Shown: positions 8,901-17,063 of the stretch, one piece after another
Layout: every line of letters starts with the position of its first letter
How positions within the stretch are numbered: position 1 is the stretch's first letter
Origin: Clostridium_S neuense
GTDB lineage: Bacteria > Bacillota > Clostridia > Clostridiales > Clostridiaceae
DNA length: 64,000 nucleotides
Assembly: GCF_045310695.1 (NCBI RefSeq)
Contig: NZ_JBJIAA010000002.1
Location: forward strand, 62,001-126,000
Direction of reading: 5' to 3'
The notes under the pieces: model-generated
The model's database searches: none
Told to the model about the DNA's origin: nothing
Seen by the model: only the letters and a program-made list of their open reading frames with translations
Made by a program: the position numbers and the translations under genes

Positions 8901-9914
8901 TTGAATAAAAAAGCATTATCTATTGTTATGGTACTAGCTTTAATATTTACACTAAATACAAGTGTACTTGCTTCGCCAGCAGATAGTACTTCAGATGAAC
9001 TAAAACAAACTCAAAATAATAAGAAAAACATAGAGACTAAAGTTAGCGCTCTAGACAATGAAATTAACAGTGTACTAAAAAAGATTGATAATAATAAAAA
9101 AGATATGAATAAACTTGCAAACGAAATGAAAAACTCAGAATTACAACTAAAATCTACAGAGGATAAGCTTAACAATCAGCAAGATTTGTTAAAAAAGAGA
9201 GTTCGTGCAATGTACATGAACGGAAAAAGTAGCTATCTCCAGATAGTATTTTCTTCAAAAAGTTTTAGTGATCTTTTATCAAACGTAAATACTGTTACTA
9301 GTGTAATGAACTTTGACAACAACATTCTTAGTAATGTTGAAAAAGAGAAAAAAAATATACTTGTCCAAAAAGAAAATTTAGGTTATGCAAATAAACAATT
9401 AGAAGCTCTAAAGACTAGTAATGAGACAACTTTATCAAAATTGAATAACGACATAAAGCAGGAAAAAACACTTCTTGCTAGTGCAACAGAAAAAGAGAAG
9501 CAACTAATAGCTAAGCAACAAGCAGAGCAAGAAGCTGCTGCTAAAGCAAAACAATTAGCTGCACAAAGGGTAGCTGCTAGTAGCAATCAAAATACTGTAA
9601 ATGTACCACTACTTGCTAACCCAGCATCCGCTGGAAAAACAATTTCTGTTGTTGCAACCGCTTATTCTGATAATGGCTGTACATCTACTGGACCGCATAC
9701 CTCAAGAAATCCAGGCGGTTATAGTACCATAGCTGTTGACCCTAGGGTCATTCCTTTAAATTCAAAGGTTTATGTACAAGGTTATGGTTATGCTATAGCA
9801 GCTGATACTGGAGGAGCGATTATAGGAAATAGAATAGATGTATTTTTCCCATCAGACGCTGAATGTGAAAGCTGGGGAGTACGAACTGTTTCAGTTACTA
9901 TAGTAAGCAACTAA
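8901..9914 (+). CDS. secreted cell-wall protein: coiled coil plus 3D domain
   Basis: TTG 8901 follows AAGGAGGA. A signal peptide (KALSIVMVLALIFTLNTSVLASPA) leads to about 190 residues of coiled coil typical of CwlO/PcsB-like N-terminal domains (heptads rich in K/N/E/Q), an Ala/Gln-rich linker, and a C-terminal 3D domain (about residues 245-337). The domain shows the three aspartates: AVDPRVIPLNSKVYV, AADTGGAIIGNRIDVFF. The 3D fold is related to MltA/double-psi-barrel lytic enzymes, so a role in peptidoglycan remodelling outside the membrane is likely. The gene stands alone and ends in a strong terminator. Confidence 0.9.
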   Translation: MNKKALSIVMVLALIFTLNTSVLASPADSTSDELKQTQNNKKNIETKVSALDNEINSVLKKIDNNKKDMNKLANEMKNSELQLKSTEDKLNNQQDLLKKRVRAMYMNGKSSYLQIVFSSKSFSDLLSNVNTVTSVMNFDNNILSNVEKEKKNILVQKENLGYANKQLEALKTSNETTLSKLNNDIKQEKTLLASATEKEKQLIAKQQAEQEAAAKAKQLAAQRVAASSNQNTVNVPLLANPASAGKTISVVATAYSDNGCTSTGPHTSRNPGGYSTIAVDPRVIPLNSKVYVQGYGYAIAADTGGAIIGNRIDVFFPSDAECESWGVRTVSVTIVSN

Positions 9915-9926
9915 AAAGTTACATAT

Positions 9927-9962
9927 AAAAGAGAATTCTTAAAAAGAGGATTCTCTTTTATA
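9927..9962 (+). terminator. rho-independent terminator of the 3D-domain gene
   Basis: A perfect 10-bp stem AAAAGAGAAT / ATTCTCTTTT with a 13-nt loop begins 13 nt after the stop codon and its T-rich right arm supplies the U-tract. Confidence 0.8.
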
Positions 9963-10025
9963 TTGTACAAAGCTTTCACGTAATACATCCATGTGTTGAC
10001 ATATTCATTTAATTATGGTACCGTT

Positions 10026-10046
10026 TTATTAAACATTGTTTAATAA
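10026..10046. promoter_or_regulatory. TetR operator: perfect palindrome TTATTAAACA-T-TGTTTAATAA
   Basis: Two perfect 10-bp arms flank a single central base, 50 bp before the start of the TetR gene at 10097. A TTGACA hexamer lies at 9995-10000, so the palindrome covers the position expected for the -10 region and start site. This is the usual autorepressor arrangement of TetR-family genes. The binding itself is inferred. Confidence 0.7.
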
Positions 10047-10096
10047 TTACACTATGTTTAAAAATAAACTAATAATTAAATTACATGAGGTGAAAT

Positions 10097-10720
10097 ATGG
10101 GAATTATTGAAAGAAGAGAAGCTGAAAAAGAAGCTTTAAAGAAAAAAATCATAGATGCCGCAAGTGAAATATTAATAAATGAAGGTTATACAAACTTATC
10201 TATTAGAAAAATAGCCGCCAAAATAGAATATTCTCCTGGTATCATTTATCACTACTTTAAAGATAAATCAGAAATATTAAGTTTCATAATAAAAAGAGGT
10301 CAAGCTAAAGTTTCTAAAATTATAAATGAAACTCTAATTGATGAAAATAAACCTGAAAATTCAATTATTAATGTTCTAAAAAACTATATTAAATTTGTAT
10401 TAGACGAAAAAGAAACATATAAAGCGGTTTTAATGAATAGTCTAGATGATACAAATTTAAATATAAAAATGCTTTATGAAGGAGTTTCAAAAGACAAAAA
10501 AAGTATATCTTCTATGTGCGATTGCATTCAAACGGGCATTGATAATGGTAGGTTTAAAAAAGTAGATGTTGAATTAACCGCTCAAATTATATGGACATCA
10601 ACCTATGGGCTTATCTCTAGATTAATAATAGAAAAAAACGTTCCAAAGGAACAAGAGAAAAAACTAATTGAGCACCATTTACAATTTATAATAAATGGAC
10701 TGATTGGAGGGAAAATTTAA
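10097..10720 (+). CDS. TetR/AcrR-family transcriptional repressor
   Basis: The N-terminal HTH reads IIDAASEILINEGYTNLSIRKIAAKIEYSPGIIYHYFKDKSEIL, the standard TetR pattern; residues ~70-207 form a helical effector domain. GAGGTG precedes ATG 10097. The gene is followed after 1 nt by a membrane-anchored flavodoxin-like gene whose Shine-Dalgarno lies inside its last codons, then by a CDP-alcohol phosphatidyltransferase gene. The upstream perfect palindrome suggests autoregulation of the whole cluster. The inducing ligand is unknown; a lipid or membrane stress signal is a guess from the neighbours. Confidence 0.92.
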   Translation: MGIIERREAEKEALKKKIIDAASEILINEGYTNLSIRKIAAKIEYSPGIIYHYFKDKSEILSFIIKRGQAKVSKIINETLIDENKPENSIINVLKNYIKFVLDEKETYKAVLMNSLDDTNLNIKMLYEGVSKDKKSISSMCDCIQTGIDNGRFKKVDVELTAQIIWTSTYGLISRLIIEKNVPKEQEKKLIEHHLQFIINGLIGGKI

Positions 10721-10721
10721 C

Positions 10722-11276
10722 ATGAAAAAATTTTTTAAAATTCTATTCTCTTTATTTTTAGGATTTATAGCTTTAATTATTGTGGCTATATTACTTTTTT
10801 CATCTCTTACACATTCTAATAATACAGAAAGAAAATATACAATTGATGTTTTGAAAGCAAAAGTTTCAGATTCTCACAAAGCACTTGTTGTATACCAACC
10901 ATCTAAAATGTCTAGCCTTACAAAAGACATAGCATATAATATAGCTAAAGGCTTAAATAGCAAAGGCTGTGAAGTTACTATTACTTATCCCGGAAAAAAA
11001 GTTTCAGCTGATATATCTAAATATGACATAATTGTTTTCGGTTCACCTGTATATATGGGAAGTACTTCCTCGGTTTTAAATGATTATATTAGAAGAGTTG
11101 GTAATTTTGAAAATAAAAAAGTTGTTTTATTTTTAACAGGCGCCAATGATGATTCTATTCCTCTTAACTCTCTTGGAAAGCCTATTCATAATACCAAAGT
11201 CACTAAAAAACTGCAATTTAAAAAAGGCGATGAAACTAAAGCATATAATTTAGGGTGTGAAATTGGAGAAAAATAA
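10722..11276 (+). CDS. membrane-anchored flavodoxin-like protein
   Basis: GGAGGG (10706-10711) sits 10 nt before ATG 10722. One N-terminal membrane helix (FFKILFSLFLGFIALIIVAILLF) is followed by a flavodoxin-like fold: HKALVVYQPSKMSSLTKDIA in the position of the FMN phosphate loop, YDIIVFGSPVYMGSTSSVL as the second FMN loop region, and KKVVLFLTGA. The classical T/S-x-T-G-x-T phosphate loop is altered, so FMN binding is uncertain. The C-terminal Cys near GCEIGEK overlaps the next gene by 20 nt, implying translational coupling. It resembles membrane-linked flavodoxin domain proteins of clostridia; the redox partner is unknown. Confidence 0.8.
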   Translation: MKKFFKILFSLFLGFIALIIVAILLFSSLTHSNNTERKYTIDVLKAKVSDSHKALVVYQPSKMSSLTKDIAYNIAKGLNSKGCEVTITYPGKKVSADISKYDIIVFGSPVYMGSTSSVLNDYIRRVGNFENKKVVLFLTGANDDSIPLNSLGKPIHNTKVTKKLQFKKGDETKAYNLGCEIGEK

Positions 11277-11859
11277 ATATTTTAAAATGCTTCCTAATCT
11301 TATTACTATAGCACGACTAATTTTAACAATTTTATTTATAATGTTGTGTTTAAATACCAAAATGTATTTGGCTATAATATTTGATTTTCTATTAATTTGC
11401 TTTTCTGACATTGTAGATGGAAAATTTGCAAGATACTTTAATGCTGTGACAGTCTTTGGAAGTATTTTAGATGTATTGGTAGACTCATTTTTTATATTTT
11501 CATCACTTAGTATATTGTGCTTCAAAGGAAAAATCGTACCTATATGGTTTATAATTCTTGTATTTATTAACCTTTTTGTATTTATCATAACATCCTTCAC
11601 ACAAAAAGATTTATCTACAAAATCAAAAAATTTTTTTGTATTTGATTTAATAGGAAGAACATCAGCTGCATTTTTCTATATCATTCCCGGCATTGCATAT
11701 GTCACAATATATATATGTATAAACATCAAAATAATACAATATGTGATATGGATAAATTCTGCACTTGCATTAACTGCATGTATATCACGAGTAATTAACA
11801 TTTACCTACTAAAAAAGACCGCTTCTAATAAATTAGTTATTTCTAAAAATAGAATGTAA
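11257..11859 (+). CDS. CDP-alcohol phosphatidyltransferase (PgsA-like)
   Basis: The protein carries the complete family signature D-x2-D-G-x2-A-R-x8-G-x3-D-x3-D, seen as SDIVDGKFARYF followed by GSILDVLVDS, at the cytosolic edge of the first membrane segments. About six hydrophobic helices are visible in 200 residues. These enzymes swap CMP on CDP-diacylglycerol (or a similar donor) for an alcohol in phospholipid synthesis. The start is a GTG at 11257 inside the previous gene; no strong Shine-Dalgarno is seen, consistent with coupled translation. The acceptor alcohol cannot be told from the sequence. Operon context with a TetR regulator suggests a conditional, not housekeeping, lipid enzyme. 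Confidence 0.85.
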   Translation: MKLEKNKYFKMLPNLITIARLILTILFIMLCLNTKMYLAIIFDFLLICFSDIVDGKFARYFNAVTVFGSILDVLVDSFFIFSSLSILCFKGKIVPIWFIILVFINLFVFIITSFTQKDLSTKSKNFFVFDLIGRTSAAFFYIIPGIAYVTIYICINIKIIQYVIWINSALALTACISRVINIYLLKKTASNKLVISKNRM

Positions 11860-11895
11860 CATGTTATATCTATAATACAGAAAGGACATAAAGCT

Positions 11896-12723
11896 ATGGG
11901 AAAAGAAGGCAAATACAAAAAAGCTAAAATATTGCTTACAGTTTTTTTATGCATTTGCATTGCAATGCTGCTTCATGCAATACCAATTTCTGAAAATTTA
12001 AGTTTTAAAGGAACAGCATTTGAACATTCAAAAAATATACTTGCAGAAACTATAACCTTTCCAGGAGCAGCATTTATATTTTTTATTATAGCCTACACAG
12101 TTATTACTGTTATCTATTTAAAGTTTCAAAATAACTTACATGGAAATAAGAAAACTAAAGCTCTAACATATGGGCTTACAATTGGAGCTATTTGGTGGAT
12201 GGGTATGTATGAAATGTCTGCACTGTTTTTCAGCAATGTACTTATTGAAACCTGGACTGGGCTTACAGATTTAATTCCGATAGTTATTCTCATATTATTG
12301 TTATCAAAATATGTTAGCAATGATAACGATAAGGTTACTCCTCCACATTTTCAATTACGGATTTTATTATTATATATTTTTATATTTTCTGTTATATTCA
12401 CAGTTGGCAGACATATTACTTTAAAATTAGGTATAGCAACAATCTTTCCAAAATCTCCAACAGGCTATTTTGTGTGGAGCATTTTAATGGGAGGAGTTTT
12501 TGGTGCTGCTTTTTATTTTCTGAACCCAATGTCAAGAACTGGGAGTATAATAAGTAGTACATGCCGATATGTTTTTTTGATTTTTGGTTGCAATTGGTCA
12601 ATATATGTTTTCTTCATGATTGTAATTGTAGGCTTTGATGCATTACCACAGTGTTTAATAAGAATATCAACAGATATGATAACTACTATAATAAGCGAAC
12701 TTTTAATTTATAAATATAGATAA
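11896..12723 (+). CDS. polytopic membrane protein of unknown function
   Basis: I do not recognise this family. GAAAGGA at about 11880 precedes ATG 11896. The 275 residues contain about seven hydrophobic segments, with a conserved-looking GAIWWMGMYEMSALFF region in the third and a Gly-rich helix (FVWSILMGGVFGAAFYFLNPMSR) in the sixth. It lies 36 nt after the phosphatidyltransferase gene and could be the last gene of that operon. The TAA stop lies inside the left arm of hairpin repeat A. Confidence 0.75.
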   Translation: MGKEGKYKKAKILLTVFLCICIAMLLHAIPISENLSFKGTAFEHSKNILAETITFPGAAFIFFIIAYTVITVIYLKFQNNLHGNKKTKALTYGLTIGAIWWMGMYEMSALFFSNVLIETWTGLTDLIPIVILILLLSKYVSNDNDKVTPPHFQLRILLLYIFIFSVIFTVGRHITLKLGIATIFPKSPTGYFVWSILMGGVFGAAFYFLNPMSRTGSIISSTCRYVFLIFGCNWSIYVFFMIVIVGFDALPQCLIRISTDMITTIISELLIYKYR

Positions 12724-12814
12724 ACCGCTTCAACTATTGAAATTCATGTGCATCATAATGCCCAGAGGACGGCATTTTGGTACAAATAAATTTCAAGTTT
12801 CAGAGTGGTTTATC
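12719..12814. repeat. 96-nt hairpin repeat, copy A
   Basis: The outer arms GATAAACC (12719-12726) and GGTTTATC (12807-12814) pair perfectly. Further in, TTGAAATT pairs with AATTTCAA, and a central stem TGTGCA..AATGCC pairs with GGCATT..GGTACA. The whole element folds into one long interrupted hairpin between two convergent genes. It is about 88 percent identical to copy B at 49622-49717, which has exactly the same length. It contains no ORF and overlaps the stop codon of the upstream gene. Confidence 0.8.
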
Positions 12815-12845
12815 TTTATCAATATAAAAAGTTCAAAACTTCGCC

Positions 12846-12892
12846 ATATTAATTAATAGTATTTAATGTTCTGAAATACTATTAATTAATAT
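12846..12892. terminator. 19-bp perfect inverted repeat over the 3' end of the CNNM gene
   Basis: Arms 12846-12864 and 12874-12892 (ATATTAATTAATAGTATTT and its exact complement) flank a 9-nt loop and include the stop codon and last ten or so codons of the minus-strand gene. It is AT-only in most pairs and lacks a clear U-tract, so it may stabilise the 3' end or stop transcription weakly. Confidence 0.5.
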
Positions 12893-14161
12893 TTTACTAA
12901 TTCTTTTCCTATTGCACTTTAGTATTGTAAATTCATATCCTTCATAGCTAATCTTATCACTAATCTGTGGATAAGAATCTAGCCTTGAATAAATCCATCC
13001 TCCTATAGTATCAATATTTTCTTCATTAATATGAATGTTTAAAAGTTCGTTTATATCATCAATGATAACTTTTCCATCCACAATATAATTTCCATCTCCA
13101 GTTTTATTTATTTCCTCTCCTTCCCCTTCATCAAATTCATCTTGTATTTCCCCCACAATTTCTTCTAATATATCTTCTGCTGTCACAAGGCCAGAGGTTC
13201 CACCATATTCATCAATTATTATTGCCATTTGCATTTTTTCTTTTTGAAAATCTTTAAAAAGTTCACTTATGGATATAGACTCCGGAACAAATTTAATCTC
13301 ACGAATAATATCCTTAATGGCTTTATTATTCCCTTCAATTTTTTGTCTATATAAATCTTTAATATGTATGAATCCAATTATATTATCTTTGCTTTCCTTA
13401 CATACAGGATACCTTGTAAGCTGTGATTTTAAAGTTGTTTCTATTATTTCTTCCAGAGAATCTTCAATAAATATACACTCCATATCAGTGCGAGGTATCA
13501 TTATTTCCTTAGCAGTTTTTTCTGAAAAATCAAATATATTATCAACAAAAGTAAGTTCGGTTTGATCAATTAATCCATGCTTATAACTTTCTTCTACGAG
13601 AAGTTTTATTTCTTCATCTGTATGTGCTTCTTCATGCTCCTCCACTTGAGTAAGACCGAATGCTCTTAAAACTAAATTCGTACTGTGATTAAAAAGCCAC
13701 ATTATAGGATAGGTTATTTTATAAAAAGTTATAAGCGGCAGTGCTGTATACATCGCTATCTTTTCTGTACCCAATATTGCTAAGGATTTAGGTGCAAGTT
13801 CACCAAGTACAATATGGAAGCCAGTTATAATTATAAAGCCTACTATAACTGAAATAGAATGAACCGCAGCACTTGAAATATTAAATAAATGAAATATAGG
13901 CATAAGCATACTCGCAACAGCTGGCTCTCCTACCCAACCCAAGCCTAAAGAAGCCAAAGTAATTCCAAGCTGGCAGGCAGACAAATATGAATTTAATTTG
14001 CTGACCACTCTAAGAGTATATTTTGCATTTTTACTTCCTTCAAACACAAGTGTTTCTATCCTTGATTTTCTCACCTTAACCATTGAAAATTCTGTTGCAA
14101 CAAAGAATGCATTCATAAAAACAAGTAGAAGCACTATTATGATATTCACTAAAATAATCAT
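12863..14161 (-). CDS. CNNM/CorC-HlyC family transporter-like protein with CBS pair
   Basis: Domains in order: DUF21/CNNM membrane domain (residues ~1-195, beginning VFMNAFFVATEFSMVKVRKSRI and containing SACQLGITLASLGLGWVGEPAVA), a linker with the acidic helix DEEIKLLVEE, a tandem CBS domain (~215-340; EIMIPRTDMECIF, RYPVCKES, IIDEYGGTSGLVTAEDILEEIVGEI), and a C-terminal CorC_HlyC domain. This is the full architecture of bacterial UPF0053 proteins, which mediate Mg2+ (or Na+/Mg2+) transport and bind ATP through the CBS pair. GAGAGGGAC precedes ATG 14161. It is monocistronic. The length of 432 is normal. Confidence 0.92.
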   Translation of the reverse strand: MIILVNIIIVLLLVFMNAFFVATEFSMVKVRKSRIETLVFEGSKNAKYTLRVVSKLNSYLSACQLGITLASLGLGWVGEPAVASMLMPIFHLFNISSAAVHSISVIVGFIIITGFHIVLGELAPKSLAILGTEKIAMYTALPLITFYKITYPIMWLFNHSTNLVLRAFGLTQVEEHEEAHTDEEIKLLVEESYKHGLIDQTELTFVDNIFDFSEKTAKEIMIPRTDMECIFIEDSLEEIIETTLKSQLTRYPVCKESKDNIIGFIHIKDLYRQKIEGNNKAIKDIIREIKFVPESISISELFKDFQKEKMQMAIIIDEYGGTSGLVTAEDILEEIVGEIQDEFDEGEGEEINKTGDGNYIVDGKVIIDDINELLNIHINEENIDTIGGWIYSRLDSYPQISDKISYEGYEFTILKCNRKRISKILINSISEH

Positions 14162-14402
14162 TTGCTATGTCCCTCTCATAAAAATTTAAATATGCAAATT
14201 CAACTTATTATGTAGTTATAGTATTCTACCTTATTTAAATATATATTACTTATTTTTTCTCACTAAATGTTATGCCTAATTAAAGACTTGCAACTTAATT
14301 AAATTTATTAATCACTCAACACTTTTTCCAACACTTAGTTTTTTTAAGATACAACCGTTGCTTTGTTTTTTATTTTTTCTATTAACGCTTAATATTTCAG
14401 CA

Positions 14403-14461
14403 TTACCTTATGCGCACTATTTTTTGGCATAATTATTGCTATATTAAATTGCATAAGGTAA
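14403..14461. promoter_or_regulatory. 11-bp perfect inverted repeat framing the sigma-54 promoter
   Basis: TTACCTTATGC (14403-14413) and GCATAAGGTAA (14451-14461) are exact reverse complements, 37 bp apart, and enclose the -24/-12 element. The right arm begins at the expected transcription start and ends at the Shine-Dalgarno. It may be an operator pair for a second regulator, or pair in the DNA; no known site was recognised. Confidence 0.6.
14425..14440 (+). promoter_or_regulatory. sigma-54 (RpoN) -24/-12 promoter of the PTS operon
   Basis: TGGCAT-AATTA-TTGCT matches the consensus TGGCAC-N5-TTGCW at all but one position, with the correct spacing, 36 bp before the IIA start codon. The sigma-54 activator with a GAFTGA loop encoded at 18190-20938 is the obvious partner. 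The rest of the 315-bp gap 14162-14476 is AT-rich; no further site was identified with confidence. Confidence 0.9.
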
Positions 14462-14476
14462 AGGAGGTTTTAAGTA

Positions 14477-14881
14477 ATGACACATATTATTTTAGCTAGC
14501 CATGGTGGACTAGCAAAAGGTATGAAAGATACCTTAAGCATGATTATTGGAGATGTATCCATGATTAAAGCATTTTCATCCTATAGAGATGAAAATACAT
14601 CTATTAAAAATGAAGTAGAAAAATTAGTTAAGGAAAACTATATACAAAATGACATTTTTATTTTAACTGATATTTTTGGTGGAAGTGTTAATAATGCAAT
14701 GATGTCTTTATTAAAAGATTATCCTAAAATACATCTTCTTTCAGGAATGAATTTGTCTTTAGTTATTTCACTTATCACTCAGCCAAATAAAATTTCAGAA
14801 GAACTTTTAAAACAAATTGTTGATGAAAGTAAGCAAAGCATAATTGATTGCAATCAATTGCTTAAACAATATAAACAATAA
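14477..14881 (+). CDS. PTS mannose-family EIIA component
   Basis: The protein starts MTHIILASHGGLAKGMKDTLSMIIG; the His in ASHG is the phospho-acceptor of the Man-family IIA domain, and DIFGGSVNNAM is the second conserved loop. At 134 residues it is a free-standing IIA. AAGGAGG precedes the ATG. IIA accepts phosphate from HPr and passes it to IIB, encoded 13 nt downstream. It is the first gene after the sigma-54 promoter. Confidence 0.95.
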   Translation: MTHIILASHGGLAKGMKDTLSMIIGDVSMIKAFSSYRDENTSIKNEVEKLVKENYIQNDIFILTDIFGGSVNNAMMSLLKDYPKIHLLSGMNLSLVISLITQPNKISEELLKQIVDESKQSIIDCNQLLKQYKQ

Positions 14882-14894
14882 TGGAGGGAAATTT

Positions 14895-15365
14895 ATGATT
14901 AAATTAGTTAGAATTGATCATCGTTTATTGCATGGACAAGTAGTTTTTTCATGGACCAAAAGTTTAGGTATTTCAAGAATTATTGTTGTAGATAATGCAA
15001 CTGCTAAAGATGAATTCAAAAAAATATCATTGAATTTATCAAAACCTGTTGGGGTAACCTTGAACATCTTTTCAGTAGAACAATTACTATCAAAAATTGA
15101 AAAGGTTGAAAAGCTAAGTGAAAATATTATGCTTGTGTTTGGGGGAACTAAAGAAACCCTGGAATTTTGCAAAGGTTATCCTCAAATTACTGAAATTAAT
15201 TATGGTGGAATTGCTAACAAAAGGAATTCTAAAAAATACAGCAATGCTATTTTCTTAAATGATGATGAACTAGAAGAATCAAAGCAACTAAAGCAAATGG
15301 GGATTACACTATATATGCAGCAAGTACCTACTTCTAAAAAAGAAGATTTAACATCTAAAATATAA
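14895..15365 (+). CDS. PTS mannose-family EIIB component
   Basis: GGAGGG precedes ATG 14895; the open frame reaches back to 14844 inside IIA but the Shine-Dalgarno and family start (MIKLVRIDHRLLHGQVVFSW) fix the start. The His in RIDHRLLHGQV is the phosphorylated residue. The 156-residue length matches the PTSIIB_sorb family. It transfers phosphate to the incoming sugar or sugar-amine bound to IIC/IID. The typical C-terminal region (GITLYMQQVPTSKKEDL) is present. Confidence 0.95.
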   Translation: MIKLVRIDHRLLHGQVVFSWTKSLGISRIIVVDNATAKDEFKKISLNLSKPVGVTLNIFSVEQLLSKIEKVEKLSENIMLVFGGTKETLEFCKGYPQITEINYGGIANKRNSKKYSNAIFLNDDELEESKQLKQMGITLYMQQVPTSKKEDLTSKI

Positions 15366-15389
15366 AAATATATAAAGGGGGTAAATAAG

Positions 15390-16151
15390 ATGTTAATTAA
15401 ATCACTTCTATTAGGCATCATTGGTATAATATGCATTCTAGATTCAAGGCTCTTAGGTAGATCAAACTTAGAGCGACCACTGATAGTTAGTACACTAGTA
15501 GGAATTGTATTAGGCGATCTTCAAAAAGGATTAATGGTTGGTGCTTCACTCGAACTGATGTCACTTGGTCTTGTAAATATAGGTGCTGCTGCACCGCCAG
15601 ACATGAATATGGCTTCTATTATTGCTACTGCCTTTGCCATTTTGTCAAAAGCAAATCCTCAGGCTGCTTTAACTATTGCAGTTCCAATTTCAGTATTGGG
15701 GCAATTAATTGGAATACTATTAAGAACTGTTCTATCTAATTTAACTCATACAGCTGATTCATTTATTGAAAAAAGTGAATACAAAAAAGCGTGCAGTATA
15801 CACATTCTATGGGGAACTATTTTATATTCGCTAATGTACTTTATACCTATTTTTTTAGCAACTTATTTTGGAACAGACTTAGTTAAAAACATTGTAAACT
15901 CTATTCCTTCATGGTTAACAAATGGATTAACTCTAGCAAGTGAAATTTTACCTGCCTATGGTTTTGCTTTATTACTTACAACTATGCTTTCTAAAAAAAT
16001 GCTTCCATTTTTACTTACTGGTTTCTTCATTACAGCGTATTCAAAATTAAGCGTAACTGGTGTTGCAATTTTTGCTTGTGTAGTTGCTTTTGTTTTAGCT
16101 GAAATTAAATTCAATAACAATAACAAGATTAAGGACACATTAGATCTTTAA
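15390..16151 (+). CDS. PTS mannose/sorbose-family EIIC membrane component
   Basis: A 253-residue membrane protein of the EII-Sor/IIC type: DSRLLGRSNLERPLIVSTLVG, GDLQKGLMVGASLELMSLG and GAAAPPDMNMASII are hallmark segments. About seven hydrophobic helices are visible. AAAGGGGG precedes ATG 15390. It pairs with IID to form the translocation unit in the cytoplasmic membrane. Confidence 0.94.
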   Translation: MLIKSLLLGIIGIICILDSRLLGRSNLERPLIVSTLVGIVLGDLQKGLMVGASLELMSLGLVNIGAAAPPDMNMASIIATAFAILSKANPQAALTIAVPISVLGQLIGILLRTVLSNLTHTADSFIEKSEYKKACSIHILWGTILYSLMYFIPIFLATYFGTDLVKNIVNSIPSWLTNGLTLASEILPAYGFALLLTTMLSKKMLPFLLTGFFITAYSKLSVTGVAIFACVVAFVLAEIKFNNNNKIKDTLDL

Positions 16152-16169
16152 TAATAAGGGGGGATTATA

Positions 16170-17003
16170 ATGAATACCACACCAGAAGTAACAAAAACAA
16201 AAGATCCAAACAAGTGGAAATACAGAAAATTTTTATGGCGCTCTTGGGCAATTCAAGATTCCTGGAACTATGAAAGACAAATGAATATGGGTTTTCTTTA
16301 TGGAATTGCTCCTATATTAGACAATATTTATAAGGATCCAAAAGATGATGAATTAAAGAAGGAAGCTTATAAACGTCATATGGCCTTTTATAACTGTACT
16401 CCTCAAACAAGTTCCTTTGTTCTAGGCCTAACTGCTTCAATGGAAGAACAATATTACGATGACAAAGAAAACTTCAATCCTGACTCAATTAGTGCAATAA
16501 AGACCTCACTTATGGGTCCTCTATCTGGAATTGGAGACTCCTTTTTTCAAGGAACTATACGTATATTAGCTTTTGGATTAGGTATCAACCTAGCGAAGCA
16601 AGGAAGTATTTTAGGTCCTATTTTAGCAATGCTTATTTCCATTGTTCCGTCATATCTTGTTACTTATTACGGCGGTAAAATTGGTTATCTAATGGGAAAT
16701 AAATATCTGACAAAACTTTATAATGAAGGTCTTATGGACAAAGTAATGTACATGTGTTCTGTTGTAGGTTTAATGGTTATAGGATCAATGATGGCAAGTA
16801 TGATTGGAATAACAACGCCAATCAAATATGGTAGTAAATTTGTTTTACAAACTGTATTAGACAGCATTGCTCCACAAATTATTCCATTAGGATTAACTTT
16901 CTTTATGTATTGGCTTTTAAAAAAGAAAGTTTCAACAGGATGGATGCTTGTTATTTGTATTTTAGGTGGAATTGTTCTCAGTGCACTTGGAATTTTTAAA
17001 TAA
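16170..17003 (+). CDS. PTS mannose-family EIID membrane component
   Basis: The 277-residue protein has the IID signatures FLWRSWAIQDSWNYERQMNMGFLY, FYNCTPQTSSFVLGLTASMEE, and SLMGPLSGIGDSFFQGT. The N-terminal part is cytosolic and the rest has several membrane helices. GGGGGGA lies before ATG 16170. With IIC it makes the sugar channel. A 60-nt gap follows before the deglycase gene, still within the operon. Confidence 0.95.
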   Translation: MNTTPEVTKTKDPNKWKYRKFLWRSWAIQDSWNYERQMNMGFLYGIAPILDNIYKDPKDDELKKEAYKRHMAFYNCTPQTSSFVLGLTASMEEQYYDDKENFNPDSISAIKTSLMGPLSGIGDSFFQGTIRILAFGLGINLAKQGSILGPILAMLISIVPSYLVTYYGGKIGYLMGNKYLTKLYNEGLMDKVMYMCSVVGLMVIGSMMASMIGITTPIKYGSKFVLQTVLDSIAPQIIPLGLTFFMYWLLKKKVSTGWMLVICILGGIVLSALGIFK

Positions 17004-17063
17004 GCTTAAGCTAATATTCTTTAAGAATATCTTATATATAAAAACATTTAGGAGGGATTTGTA

